From: Aquatica leii
Taxonomy: Eukaryota > Arthropoda > Insecta > Coleoptera > Lampyridae
DNA length: 64,000 bases
NCBI GenBank assembly: GCA_035610365.1
Contig: CM069432.1
Coordinates: 74,962,520-75,026,519, forward strand
Reading direction: 5' to 3'
The stretch's first letter is position 1. Each line of letters starts with the position of its first letter. Positions 1 to 12,753 of this stretch are shown here, one piece after another. Position numbers and translations under genes: made by a program. The notes beneath the pieces were generated by a model. The model saw only the letters and a list, made by a program, of their open reading frames with translations, searched no databases and was not told where the DNA came from.

Positions 1-3000
1 TAGTGATGTAAGTGTGACTGGACCTATATCGACTGTAAGTAGTGCATCAATAAAAAAATCAGAAGAGAAACCTGCAATATCAAGTGCAGGTGAAGGAAAT
101 TGTGACAATGCAGATACTACCTGCTGACCCTCCCTTCAACTTGATTGTCGAAGTCCTCAAGATTACTTACTTTTTGGTAATAATTCGTGGTTTTTGTTGG
201 TTTTATATGTTGACATTGCATGCCTTTTATGTGGTTAATTATGCATTTCAATTTAGAAAATTAGTTTTTGCTAAAAACGTTAAACTTGACAGTTTTATTA
301 TGCAACTGCAGTGGCGTTAACTTTTGCTTAGGCACGATTTAAAAATTAATTTTGGGATCTTTCAATAGCGATTTAAACAAAAAAATAATTATATGTTTCT
401 AGCAACTAATACATTAAATTTTATATTTAATTTTTGCACTTTTATTGTATATTCCATGATTATGCTTCTTTTATTACAAAGAATGCATGCAATGGATTTT
501 CTGTGATATAGTAGTTAATATTTTTTTATCCATCTTTGCATATATCTAATTTTAATTTTATACTAATGTTTCGACCGATGTTTAGACATTTTTAAATAAG
601 AAAAAACCAATACAAATCACTCGAGACACTTATTTTAACTTACAAATTTGCGCTTGTAGCTAAGGATTCATTAAACATGGTCACTCCAGTAAATCAAGAC
701 ATAATTTTGGTATTATTTTACATATGTCATTAAGAAATTATTTTTAGATGAAAGAACATATGTGATTTTTTGTGAAATAGTTATTATTTATAGGCTGTAA
801 GTTATTGTAAGGCTAAATCATTATAAAACAAAATCACTATTTATTAATTTTGACATTTTAACTTCAAAACAAAAATAAAAATCGGCTAAGTAAATTTTGT
901 GTTATTATTTTTTTTTATGGGGTTATTGTTTCATTCCAGACGTTTCAAACATTTGTTAGGGCAGCTTGTTAATATATTTTTTAATTTGTTTTTCTCTGTT
1001 ATTTTTAAATCTTGCTTCTGAAAATTTCGTAAGAAACGTTGAGGTTTTGAGTGATAGAATAATAAAAGAATCAGGTTGACAATGCAGATACGATTAGCTC
1101 TTGTGCAGTACTTTTATTAAATTCTCGCGGTTGTTATATGTATATATATACATATAGTTTTTAAATTTTATTTAGATCAGCTCAAAGTGTTAAATCTTTG
1201 GCATGCTTAGTGTAATGTAGTGTGATCTTGTAGATTATCTAATAACAAGCTATAGTGCTTTTTTGTGGCATCGTAATTGAATAGTTTTCATGTTTTCAGA
1301 AAACTATTACACAAAAATGACATTTAATTTAATCACGTACCTATAAGTTTTTGACAATAACTTATATTGATGGTAATTGTACAAAATTCGCCATGTTGTC
1401 TAAACTTTTACGCGTATTGAATATCAGACGGAAACAGGGGACAATTCCTCTGGGTTTCATGATTTTTATAACGTTACATATATGCGTGTTGTGGCGGAGC
1501 TTAGTAGTCTGAATGACAGTTCATAGCATAAGTAACCGATCCAATCGAATAGTTTGTAGTCGTCACAGACATGAATCTGGTATCTGACGAAGCAGTTTAT
1601 TTATTAAAACAGGTAGTCATGACTCATACGATTGCATTTGTTAAATGCCTTGATGTTTGGTGTTGCATCTTCTAATTTGACGTTACATACATACACCGAA
1701 CAATGTTGCTGAATCTAAAGTGTATTACACTAGAATTGAAAACTTTAGCTCTTATATTCTGATCTTTTGATTTCGCGGCAAGAATCTGCATTAGCCATTT
1801 CCTCCTGTGTAAAACCAGCCGCTTACGATACTTCCAATTCGACCAGTGAACCCATTATGGGCCCATTTGAATAGCAGTGGTGATGGCTCGTTTTGTTTAT
1901 CCAAATCCTTGTTTTGCAGTAACTATGGTTTTAACCTATTTTTCATACTATTAGGCCATAACTACATTCCTCCGTTGTGCACCATGTCGTTTCCCGTTGT
2001 CTTACGTTCGCGGATTGCTTCCGCTAAACCGATTAAGACAGTTTGCAAAGCGTTTTAGTTTTTCCAGCGTCACATTTTCTATACTCTTGTCTTAGTTTTT
2101 CGGCGACGTTTGACCCGTGTAAGCTCAGCATTATTGTTGCGATTGCAAGCAGTTTTACAAGTTGCCACAAAATGCCACAGCGGCACCAAGTCACAGTGTA
2201 ACAGTTGGGTGCTACCAGCACGGATTATGTATGTCCAATACCTATGTCTTCTTTAGTTATTTTAGCTGCACAAACTGGGCTTTTACGATTACGTTTGTAG
2301 ATGTAGTAGCGTTAGATCAGAGCTTCGTATTCTCCTAGTTGAAATCGGAAGGATACTGCTGCTACTGCTCATCTCAAATTGTAAAAATAAATCAAGAGGC
2401 AATAAATTACTTATGGCAACGACGGTCTCCGTAGAAACGGTAAGGGCTTTTACCGTAAGAAGTTGTTGAGCGTTCAAAACTTTCCAATATTGTGAATATT
2501 TTTACCATATTTCGTAGATGTTTTTAGCGGGTTTTTCTGTAAAGCTCGTCAGGTTTTCCAACCATTTGAGTGTTAAATCGCGTCGATTGCGTTTATATAT
2601 TTTTCATATTCGCATTTAACCAAACTGTGCTTTTAGTTTACATGTAAAAATTGCGATTAAAAATGTGATTATCAATGTTTGAATTTGCCGTGTTTATAAA
2701 TTTACATTATTCTCATTTCGGTAATAAGTAATGATGCCAAAAACAGATTTTTACATTGTTTTATAATCTGTAACATATTTAATAAATATATGGTTGCGCG
2801 TTCAAGCTTAAACTTAACTTAAAAGTTTTATGTTTGGGTTTATATACATATGTTACATTTTTCTTTTGTTAAAGGTATCCCAATAAAAGTAGGTTAAAAT
2901 CTTTTGAAATCATGTGCTTTATGCATTATATCCGTGGTACAAAGAATTTACATTTGTGAAAGTTAAGTTTATATTAAGTCCGATGGAATTAAACCGAGAG

Positions 3001-6000
3001 AATACGGTGTGTGCGGAATGAATTCAAACTTCAGTTTTTTTAAGCTCCGTGTGAGCAAACGAAGAATGCTTATCTTTACTACTATATACTGGATCGCTAA
3101 CTTGAATATCAGTTGAATATAAAAAAAGTGAAGCTAAAATAGGATAATTATAAGATCCGCAAAACAGCCACAAGATGGTAGCCATTATTAAACATGGCGG
3201 TTCGAGTTCCAACATGAGGATCTCGCTTTTTGTAAGAAATAGGAACTCGGTTAAATAGAGGCAAAGTCAGTAAACTGGACGCTGATTCATTATCTGCTCA
3301 AAAATTGGTTATACAAACTTATAAAAGAGGAGCGCGTCTTGGATGCTTAAGAGCTTATATATATCTTAAAGGCTTATTAAAGACGAGCGCGTGTTAGCTC
3401 TTAAAGTTGTCCAGTTCTCCTAAATACTGCTGAGGTAGGCTTAACTGCTTAACATGTTATATTTTTAAAACAATATCAGTAACCTCAGGTTATTTCTTTC
3501 AAAAAAAAATTTTTTTTTAATATTTTAACGTGTGTCCCGGGTCAGATACAACAATTCAAACATCACGACAAGCCTTTGTTTCTGAATTATCTACTTTGGA
3601 TTAAATTCAGTAGGCGACGTTTCACAGACTGCTGTGTCTGCTTCATCAGGCCTTCAATTATCCAATAAGGTAATGGAATTTAAGTTGTTACTACATTTAG
3701 GACCACGAAAACTTAACTTGAGTTAGATATTAAAAAAAGTATTAAATACAGAATTTGTTAAACATGGTTTGCTTATTTTTGAATTAAAAAAAGTGTCGAA
3801 TGGATTCTGTGGTATTCGAAAACTTGTATTGGTGCTATGTAGCTTAGCAGAAGGTGCTGTAATAATGTTAAATGATTCTGCATACGATAACGACGTAGAA
3901 AAAAAATCCAATTTTTGCAACTAAGAAAGTTGATATATAGAAAAGTTTGGTTGACAAGTAAATTGATTGAATTTGAAGAAGACATGTTTAATGAAAAACT
4001 TTAGCATCTGTCAAAAAAACATTCCAGTAACAAAGTAATATGTGGTGGATGAAACTGCAAAAGCTAGTAAACTAGTTGTGCTACGGTTGCTACTACATCA
4101 CTGTGAGTTAAATCCCATTGAATTAATATGAGCATAAATGAAAAGGGAAGTTGCTAGAAAAAATTGGAGCGGTATTTGTTTAGAGTGAACGCGACTTTCG
4201 CGTTTCAAAGAGGAACCGATTTGAAGAAGTTTCTTTAGTCGGGATTCTTAGTTTCTTTTTTAACGTTACTTATTGAAGGTGTCAACAGCTTTACTTTATT
4301 CTAACTGGTCGTTAACCCTTCATTATTTTGAGTACATACAAGAATTACTCGATTTTTTTCTCTTTTTTTGTCTGTACACTCACATACAGTGTTAAATGTG
4401 AATTTTCGAATTAAGTAACTCCTGTAATTACAGTGAAGGATTGAATAAAACATGGTAATACTTAGTTTCTTCACAGATTATTTAAAGTACTTTGTTAGTT
4501 ATATATACGTGACATGCAGGTGAAGTACATGCTACAATCGTGGTTGGACAAGATTAATAAATACTGGTCACAACATAAAGAATTCAAACATTCCACGATT
4601 TTGTCGAGATATTTTTTAGGAGCACTACAACGCGTTTCTGAAGTTGTTTATTGCATTACTCGATATGCGCAAGACTATTTCGAAAGGAAATGAGACGAAA
4701 AGTTTTTTGTCGCGCTCACGTTAGCTACAATTCTTCCTGTGATGGGGTAATTAAAAACTATTATGAACTTCTAATTAAAATGATAGCAAAAATGAGCGTA
4801 AGCGCTCGTACGTAACTATGATAGAGCGTAATAGACATTTAAAATACTTTAATTAACTGTACTAATTTGACGCTTAAAAAATACTATTTTCGATACTATT
4901 TGTTGTGTTAGCTAGATATGTACACGCACGAGCTTCTCTCTTGTACTTGAATTTCAAACGATAGTCGGATTTTAAATACGTTACAAAGTAAAATAGCGGT
5001 ATTTATCTGGAGCGAACTCGATTCTCGCCATAGGAGGAACCGGTAGTTCTATCACTAGTATCTTTCGTTTCGCTAACAATGAACACTAAGAAAATTCATG
5101 GATGTATCAAATTCTGAAATAAAAATAATAAGATTTAATGGGCGTTTCAATAGCAAAGTTGGTAGTATAGTTTAAACTGTGGTTGCTTTTTTGGTTTTAG
5201 ATTCTGAATTTGACAAACTGCATTTTGCCAAACGTATCATTATTACGAACAGAAATTGAAATGCGTCTTTACTGCTTTATGAATACTATTTATTGTGCAT
5301 TTTTTTTGTGTACTATTTCGTACATTCTGTATTTACCTTTCGAGTAAATACCAAATGAAACGGATAATAAGGCATGCGCTACCCTTTAAGTTTGCATTTA
5401 GGTGATGTTTTTTTATATTTGTCGATTTAATATGTGCATTTGTTTTAGCTAGGAAGCAACCCATAGCTCCAGTACCACTATATCAACAATTAAACAACCT
5501 GAAATGTTACAATGCAACTAGTTCATTATCTGTTCATGGTAATATTACAGATGAAAAAAAAGTAAGGCCTTTCGATGTGGAAAATTTAATTCAGAAAAAT
5601 GAACTTTGTGAAACACAATTAAAATCTACTGTTTTTGAAGAAAATAAACATAAAGTATTTAAAAAAAAATTAGTAAACGTAAATCATAACATTGACAAGA
5701 TAAATACTACTACAATAAAAAAGGAAATTAAAGAAGAAGAAGAAGATTGTATAGTATTGTATCCAGGTGTGACAATAAATAATGAAGTTGTACCAAACAC
5801 CAATTTATCCGAAGAAACTAAATTAATATCGGTAAAAGAAAATGGATCAAAAGTATCAATTTTTGAGCAAAATGCAATAACCACTTCTAAACCGCTTAAT
5901 TTAAATAACAGTTGTGGTACAAATTTAGATCGCAGTGCTGAAATAAAACACGCTCAGACTCCAATAAATACGACCATCCAACAATCTCACAGTCCGCAAT

Positions 6001-9000
6001 TACCTGTTTCATCTCCTAGCTATCCCGTTCAAACATTTCTTTCTTCCGATTTTGACTGTTCAGAAATAACTATTATTGAAAGTAATAAAAGTTACGATAA
6101 ACCTAATTTTAATTCATTAGGAACACCTGAAACCCTAAAGAACGCTACTACACAAATAAGTGGTTCTCAAGCGAATTTTGAGATTAAGACTAATATACAA
6201 ATACCGAATGTGAGTTTGGTTACAACCATAAGCAATAATTTCGATGCTTCCGAAACAAATAAAAGTAATGGTGTCTCGTTTTGGGATTTACACCTACCTT
6301 ATTCAACAGCAAGCACTACACATGTAGAAACGAAAGAACGCGAATCTTTGAATAACATCACTATTAAAGATTTATTATCAAATAATACAAAAATCAATAA
6401 CAATAATGTAAATGATAAAGATATTTGCGACGTAGGCGATGAAAATAAAATGATACACAATGTAGAAAATAACGAAAGTTCTTGTATTGTTTTAAATGTA
6501 CCGTTAATTAACTCACACCAACCGCCGCAAAAGAAACAAAAACTTAGCAAAATTGATGTTGCAACACGAAAAAGGAAACAAAGAAGAGAAAAACATAATT
6601 TAAAAAGGTCTCTTGTAGACGAGGAAAATATAAAGTTGAAAATTAAAAAAGAAAGATTAGTTTTTGAAAGAATTACGACACATAAAGGTACTATAACAGA
6701 TTTTGGACTTCCTGTATTCGGCTATTCCGATAGTGATAGTTCAAGCTCGTACACCAGTTCAGAATATGAAACCGATACAGAAGTGGAGTTTTGTAATCTG
6801 CAAAAGTTAACTACACAATCAGATTTTAGACAAGAAAAACTGAATTTTTTGCAACTTTTTGGATTAATAACTTACAGGAAAAGAAATGGTTAGTACACGC
6901 TCTTTGTAGTTTCATCCTACAGTTACCAATCAATTAAAAATTATTCATTCAATTTTTAATTTAATTTGTTTATATTCGTAGTTAATTGCGTTTGATTTTT
7001 TTTAAGCAGTATATGTCATTAATTTATTTTTATTTTTTGATTAGGTTAAATTCGTTTACAGTTTTTATTTTAGAACTTTAAGTGGTGTTGTTTTTTAATT
7101 AATAATCTTGAATTAATATTTTTATTAAATTTTCGACTATTTGCTGCGCAGGCGCGGATCCAGGTAGGCAATGGGTGCCCCCCTCCTGACTTACGACCGA
7201 AATATTTTGTTAGGACATATTTAAAAATTTGTGTTTCTTAAATATAGGTAAACTCCTTAAAACCACATAATAATTGCCCCCCCCCCCAAATAATATAAGT
7301 AAAATTACACAAAAATTGCCTCCTTAAACAATATAGGTAAAATCCAATGGTAAAATCACAAAAATTTACCTCCTCCCCCCTAAACAAAATCCTGTATCCG
7401 CGGCTGTTGCTACACGATTCAAATTAGGATTAAGTATTTTTTATTTAAATACAGTTGTTTTGTACTCTTTCAAGCAGTTTGCAACTGCGAGCAATACTTG
7501 ATGAGTTTTCTATGTACATTCAGCAACGCACAATAATTACCGGTCACTTGCCGTTTTACGTGTTTTTTGACGTAATTATGTTACTTAACATGTGTTGTGT
7601 TTGCATTAGTTGCACAATAATGCGCTTAGTACTTGGAAACTTCTTAGTAGATAAAACCTTTTACTATTTTGTTCATAGCGTTTTCATGGCGTTTTTTCTT
7701 GTTTTTTTTTTTCAAATCACATTTTATTTGAACACACTCAATACCATAGCTAATGCGTAGAGAGAGATTATATTAGAACGTTAACTTTGTAACCGTGTTT
7801 TAAGAACTAATTTAATATAGACTGTATACGTAGATTTGCTGCTTTTTAATTAGTTTTTGACTCGATTTTCTTATTTCTAAAGACATCAAATTGAGAAATA
7901 CTCATGGCACAACATTAGGGTTTCTAAATAATAAGAAAGAGATAATTAACCAAGAATTTTTGCACTCATTGTACTACCATTCCTTATTAATATTGCATCA
8001 CATTTTTTCTATTCGTATTTAAAAAACTCAAAGTATATTGTATAAGCCATAAGGTTTTGGTGTAACTAAGTTAAAAAAACCCTTCTTTTCATTTTATAAA
8101 AAAAAATTAATGTGATGACTTTCTCTGTCTAATTAGAGTAGACAAAAAGTGTTTTTCATAAATAGACTAGCTTAAATTGGAAATTTTTGTTTGTTAGTCA
8201 TAACATTAATTAATCGTTACCATAGTCAACAAGTACTGAACCCCTACAGTCAACGTTCTGGTATTTTGTATTGCTGGGGTGCATTTGCAAAAGTTTTTTT
8301 AAATTTTGTTCAACCATGCTATTCATAACGAGTGTAAATGTACTTAAATTCAAATGTAGCAAAGTACTAAAATCAAGTTTTCTGCTTTGTTTATTATGCA
8401 TAAAAGTACTTTAGTGATTATTAAATATTTTCATAACACAATTTTTTTTAAATATTTACTCATTTTTATGCGTTTTAGCTGTAGAGTTATCAAAGCTCGA
8501 GAGAAGAAAGTGGCAACCAAAATGGACTCCAATAATAGAAAACACAGAAAGTTCAATTCTGGATTTACCAATGCCTGTAGTCAAAACGCCAGTACTTACT
8601 ACTCCACAAAAAACTCCTTCAAAAATAAATTTTTTCCATGTATTGGAATTACAAACGGTTCCAGCTCAAATAAGTTACGGTACAGTAAAGCAAAAACTTA
8701 CACTTAAATCAACATTAACGGTGTATTTTTTTTAGATTACGAAATGGACTGGTTAAAGGTAATAGAAGATAGAATGAAAAGAAATTGTACGTCTGCAATT
8801 ACTGATTACAGTTTAAAAGCTCACGATACGTTTGTTCAAAGTATAAGTTTGCATGAACAAACTCAAAAAGTTTGTAATCCGATACTTCGGAATAATAATT
8901 GCCGAAAACAATATAATAAAAAATACGCAAAGTATGTAACAAAACCTTTAAAAATATATAAAGATGAAACAATAAGGAGAAAACATTTTGAAAATATTAC

Positions 9001-10303
9001 TATACCTGTATTACAAGATAACGTTTTTAATTTAAACAGTAAAAATGTGTTTAATAACAATTTTAAAAGTGAAGAAATATTTAAAGATAAGATTGTGATT
9101 CCTACTGTGTATCGTAAGCTACAACATCAAACATTATATCACGATTTAAAAGATAACGAGTTGGGGAAGTGTTATTCTAGTATCGCAGAAGATCGTAGTT
9201 ACGATCTGTACAAAAAGAGAACTTACAATGAACATCGATTACTTTTAAAAAATTCTAAAACTAACTATAGTATTCCAAAATATTGTGCAACAAATGGAAT
9301 TTGCTCTGAAGCATTTTCATTTCAGACTTTTAATAAAATGAATAATAATGATGCCAAATGTGAGTTTAAAGATGGATTATTCTTAAAAAATGGTTTACAC
9401 GAAAATGTGAAGTTAGAAAATGGTTATGATTATAAAAAATACAGTTTACTACAATCCGATAACGTAAAAATTAAATCTACAAATTTATTGCATAATTCGT
9501 CAAATAAGGACTTTAAGAGCACCTGTATACAAACAGAATCAAATTATTTATTACCGCTTACAATGATATTAGTTGACAACAGAGCAATTCAACAAGGAAC
9601 TTTTAATGATCAAGTAAGTAGTTGTACGTTGAAGAACAATATGCAAAGTAAAAGCGTGCAATGTTTAATTCAAGAGGAAGTAGTAAATTCAGTTTCAAAC
9701 GATGCAAAAAGTACCGGCGTGATTTCATCGTGTCTACTATTAAATAATAGTAAAGATGTTATTAAATGGCCTGGAATACATAAAATTGTAGAATCGTATC
9801 ACTTATACAGTAAAGGTAGGTAGGACAAGTTTAGAATTATTTATTTTATTGAAAAATACTTCACAATACAATTTAAAAAAAGCGTTTTGGTATGTTAGAA
9901 AAAAATGTTTTTTTATACTATATACTATATTAAGGTAATTGGTCTTACATAAGACAAAATAAAGATTTAAGAACAACTTTTTTATTTAATTTTTGTCTAA
10001 ATTTCGTTGAATCAATTTATTTCATAAAAAGAGTATGTCTTATTATTCGTTTTACTGTTCTGTAGTAAAACATCTAAATACATTACATTTTATTTATTTT
10101 TAGAACGTGACACTGAAATAAGATCATTAAAAGAATCTTTGAAGAATTTAAAAGAAGCAATATTCTCAAACCAAACCGAATCCAGAAATTTTGAGCGAGA
10201 TCGTCGCTTATTGCAATCTGCGTCGCTATTATATGAACAAGATCGGATACAGTTACAAAAAGAACTAGACAATTTTAATATAATCATCAATGCATTCAGA
10301 TAG
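1..10303 (+). CDS. Unidentified nuclear-type low-complexity protein, last five exons (5' end outside window)
   Basis: I read exons 1-89 (continuing off the left edge), 5449-6888, 8479-8679, 8736-9815 and 10104-10303 (TAG stop). Donors are GTGAAG, GTTAGT, GTACAG and GTAGGT; acceptors are all T-rich ending in TAG. Every intron is phase 1, and joining the exons keeps one frame of 1002 residues plus stop, which is strong evidence for a real gene. The protein is rich in Asn, Ser and Lys. It has two possible SUMO-interacting motifs (DCIVLY and SSCIVL), a basic cluster RKRKQRREKH near residue 404 that looks like a nuclear localisation signal, a Ser/Asp-rich stretch near residue 453, and a charged C-terminal 65 residues likely to form a coiled coil. 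I recognise no named domain. A nuclear role is inferred from composition only. The third donor (GTACAG) is weak and is the least certain junction. Confidence 0.75.
90..3590 (+). other. Intron 1 of the first gene, 5' part; no gene seen
   Basis: This is AT-rich intronic sequence. The segment at about 1400-2480 is less AT-rich than its surroundings and has short open frames on both strands, but none shows a family motif. At 3300-3420 a GAGCGCGT motif occurs twice about 60 bases apart. I find no exon between the donor at 90 and the acceptor at 5448. Confidence 0.6.
3612..3653 (-). ncRNA. Hammerhead ribozyme motif (minimal type I, Penelope/retrozyme style)
   Basis: Read on the minus strand, helix I is formed by AGGC and GCCT (4 perfect pairs). 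It encloses the conserved core CTGATGA, a helix II of CAGAC with GTCTG capped by ACAGCA (one unpaired G, then an A-T pair at its base), the GAAA box, a helix III of only AC/GT, and C as the base at the cleavage site. All invariant core bases of a hammerhead are present. A two-pair helix III is the form known from Penelope-like elements and retrozymes, which are thought to cleave as dimers. Activity is inferred. Confidence 0.6.
3780..4170 (+). pseudogene. Relic of an IS630/Tc1-mariner-type DDE transposase in intron 1
   Basis: Broken reading frames in order match the C-terminal half of a DDE_3-type insect transposase. About 3851-3915 gives a second-aspartate segment (VIMLNDSAYDNDVEKK). About 3921-3985 gives a WLTSK...FEEDM block. 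4043-4140 gives VVDETAK followed by LRLLLHHCELNPIELI, where the PPYHCELNPIE block that carries the catalytic Glu is altered from PPY to LLH. Frameshifts and stops lie between the blocks, so it is dead. The N-terminal half is not visible. The match is from memory of the family's motifs. Confidence 0.6.
4200..5448 (+). other. Intron 1, 3' part; a degenerate repeated module
   Basis: There are no coding exons. A module beginning GCGGTATTT and running to GAGGAACCG occurs at about 4171-4215 and again at about 4995-5045, in the same orientation and about 820 bases apart. It may be part of an old element. The polypyrimidine tract and TTTTAG acceptor at 5443-5448 end the intron. Confidence 0.4.
7149..7406. 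mobile_element. Small non-autonomous hAT-like element (MITE) in intron 2
   Basis: The 258-bp element has terminal inverted repeats CAGGCGCGGATCCAGG and, at the other end, the complement of CAGCCGCGGATACAGG. It is flanked by TTGCTGCG (7141-7148) and TTGCTACA (7407-7414), a decayed 8-bp target duplication of the length hAT elements make. The interior has poly-C runs and repeated AATATAGGTAAA-like modules and no open frame. The family is inferred from the terminal sequence and duplication length. Confidence 0.7.
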
Positions 10304-11369
10304 CATACAAAACTACGTTTTATTTTTAATACTCTAGCATATTTTTAACTGTGATCAAGATTCGCATGTCTTTACAGAACGCTTTATTTACGTTTAAAAC
10401 TACATAATATTGGTACTTAGGAGACTGATTTTTTTATTGATGAAGTAAGCTTCTATTAATGGTCTATAATGTCAGATATTTATACCTACTCTCTTTGTAT
10501 CTTACAAGAAATTGTATTTAAAAGTTAATATACTTTCAGACAGTCCTTAGGATTTGAAAGAACGTTTGTAAGAAAAATATTTCACGTGGAAAATAAACAA
10601 ACGAAAAATCGTTGTAAATCAAAATTCGTGTGTATGAAAGTAGTGTGTAAACTGTATTTGGTATAGTCAACATTGAATTATGTTATTTTTTATTATCACA
10701 TGACAAAGCGGTTAATAATAATTCCTCATCAACTGTGATTACTCTTTTGATTCAAATACTGTTTATATTTGTAAACAGTAAAAAACATTGTAAAATAGAG
10801 ATTCAGTGTGTAAAACAAAATCATTTTATTGTTAAGTTTTATGCTTGTTTATATTATATAATAAAGACAAAGCGATCACTAATTCTGTGATAATCACGAA
10901 CTTAGTAATCTCAACTCTATTTTTAACATGATTTTATTATATTCAATATATGTTGTTCCAATTAATTTATGTTATAAATTCAATTAATATTAATATTTAT
11001 TTACGCTAATTTCAAAAGAACGAAAAGAGCGCAAACTAGAGGTACTTTAATACGCACCTTTGCACATGCGGTTTTTAAGATTTATAGATGATTTGTGTAA
11101 ATTGACAGGAAGTTGTGATAAATAAGGTTTGCAGTCCAATATTTATGAACACTGAGACGAAGAACGATATTATATACAGTATTTATCTGTCAATTAATGT
11201 AGTGTACATAATTATCGTAAAATATGTAATGTATATATAATTAAAAATACTTTTTAAAAAATATTTGTCGTTTATCATTTTTTTAAGTTTTTATAATTAA
11301 GCATATGATTCAAATACTTACAGTATTAGAGCAAAAACACGTCAAATGAAGTCAGACAGGTTTGATAGT
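10304..11369. other. 3' flank of the first gene; nothing else seen
   Basis: This is AT-rich sequence following the TAG stop at 10301-10303. A poly(A) signal AATAAA lies at about 10859 and could end the transcript. No other gene or repeat structure is evident. Confidence 0.4.
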
Positions 11370-11529
11370 CTAAATATGATGTAAAAGTTTAGTTTTTATT
11401 TCTTCAGAAGAAAATGCTACTAATGAGAAAATAATATTGAATGATGAACAAAACAGCAGGTTTGACGAGTAAAGAGAAATTAGTTTTTCTGAGGTAATAG
11501 TTTTTTTCAGTTGTTCTAAATTGAAAGCA

Positions 11530-12450
11530 CAAAAGTAAAAAAAAAAACAAAAAATTACGTTTCGGTTGCACTGTTCAAGTCTTTGATGGGCAAAACATTT
11601 GTCAATGTTGTGGTTTGTTTTCTTACAGCAGGTACAAAACATATCGTTCCTAGCTCTTTTTGCAGGGTTGGTTAACTCCCTAGTATTCTTATAAACAATT
11701 TTACGGGGACAACTAGCTTGTAAAAGTTCAAAAGACCCGCACTTAAAACACGATTTGCGATTATTCGGATTACTGGCTGTACGCATAGAAATATTGCCGT
11801 CCGAATTCCGCGTTTTGCAAAAACCGGCTAATAAATCTATTAATTGGTCAATTTTTGTACAACGACTATTCATTACAGCTGTTTTCAGGGTAGGATCTGT
11901 AATACAATCGCATACACACTCAATCATAACATGATCTGGCAAAATCCACGATCGGTCGATTCTTGTTAACTTAGCAATATTTGACGACGTATTCATCGTA
12001 CGTAGCTTCCGATCCAGAAGTATATAAGACAGCTTCTTTTAACAGCTCTCCGGAATTTCGTCGACGCGGAAAAGCTGTTGTGATTGCAGTTTTAAACTCC
12101 AATTACGTATTGCAGTTGGTGAGCTCCAAGTGTTGCACCAGCGTTTAGCAGAACCTGTTAAATAACCAGAGTCGTAAACAAGAAGTTTTCGGTCGTCCCA
12201 ACCCAGTTGAGTACCGACATCCTCTATCCCTTCGATCCACTGATTTACATCATTTACCAACGGATCCAGTGACGGCAACGCCAATTGAGCATGGAAATTT
12301 TCAGGAAACATTTTCATTAACATATGCTACGGCTGTCAAAAGGGTTGCAAGCCATGGCGGCGGCTCCGAGTATACAGTACCTGTAGGCGATGGCACAGCT
12401 CCGGATTCTGCGCAATTTACATCACTAACATTAAACGGTGGTTCCGCCAT
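11530..12450 (-). pseudogene. Ty3/gypsy gag relic (element 1)
   Basis: The frame opens at ATG 12448-12450, shifts frame near 12320, and continues through a capsid-like segment with LPSLDPLVNDVNQWIEGIED and a W-rich stretch (GSAKRWCNTW). After a stop and frame change near 12039 it resumes at 11996. The C-terminal part has two zinc knuckles: CFKCGSFELLQASC, which has Gln where the His should be, and CTCCKKTNHNIDKC, which is a complete CX2CX4HX4C. No protease, reverse transcriptase or integrase follows, so the element is truncated after gag. It sits directly downstream of its own LTR and primer site. Confidence 0.8.
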
Positions 12451-12530
12451 ATTGTTACACAACACTTCTTTAATTTAACTTTTGCTTTATTAAACTAGTT
12501 CAAAAATTCTACTTGAGGGCAAACGCGAGC

Positions 12531-12545
12531 GAATCCCACTTCTGA
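12531..12545 (-). promoter_or_regulatory. Retroelement primer-binding site, leucine-tRNA type
   Basis: On the minus strand TCAGAAGTGGGATTC follows the LTR end immediately. This is complementary to the 3' end of a leucine tRNA, offset from its terminal CCA, an arrangement known in insect Ty3/gypsy elements. Confidence 0.65.
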
Positions 12546-12753
12546 TGTTATAGTATCGTTAAATAACTTAAAGAACAGCAATATTTTATTATAGTTATTA
12601 AAACTTCACATCAAACAAACAAGGTGTTGCCACCTAGGATGTATACAGCTGTATACAGCAGACTGACTTTCTCAGCCCGGTTCCATACACGGTTGCATTC
12701 AGAGTTGCATAAGTATCAGGAGTACGAGTATGTAATTATAACATAGTATAACA
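12546..12753 (-). repeat. 5' LTR of gypsy element 1
   Basis: The 208-bp repeat begins and ends with TGTTATA/TATAACA and lies between the gag leader and unrelated sequence. The matching 3' LTR was not found, consistent with truncation of the element after gag. The boundaries are set by the inverted ends and the primer site at the inner edge. Confidence 0.55.

Noticed and set aside
3300-3420. Repeated GAGCGCGT as an operator or promoter
   Set aside because: Only two copies inside an intron; no regulatory meaning can be supported.
5684-5884. Minus-strand frame opposite the large exon
   Set aside because: It is the antisense shadow of the exon at 5449-6888, which is supported by splice sites and phase.
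5577-6893. GTG at 5577 as a start codon and TAG at 6891-6893 as a stop for a single-exon gene
   Set aside because: The frame is open upstream to a TTTTAG acceptor at 5448, and a donor at 6889 precedes the stop; the flanking exons match in phase.
7455-7760. 101-codon hydrophobic frame
   Set aside because: It lies in an intron of the first gene, is T-rich low complexity, and shows no signal or family motif.
8387-8707. 106-codon plus-strand frame
   Set aside because: It overlaps the real exon 8479-8679 in another frame. The phase-1 frame with KWQPKWTPI continues the gene.
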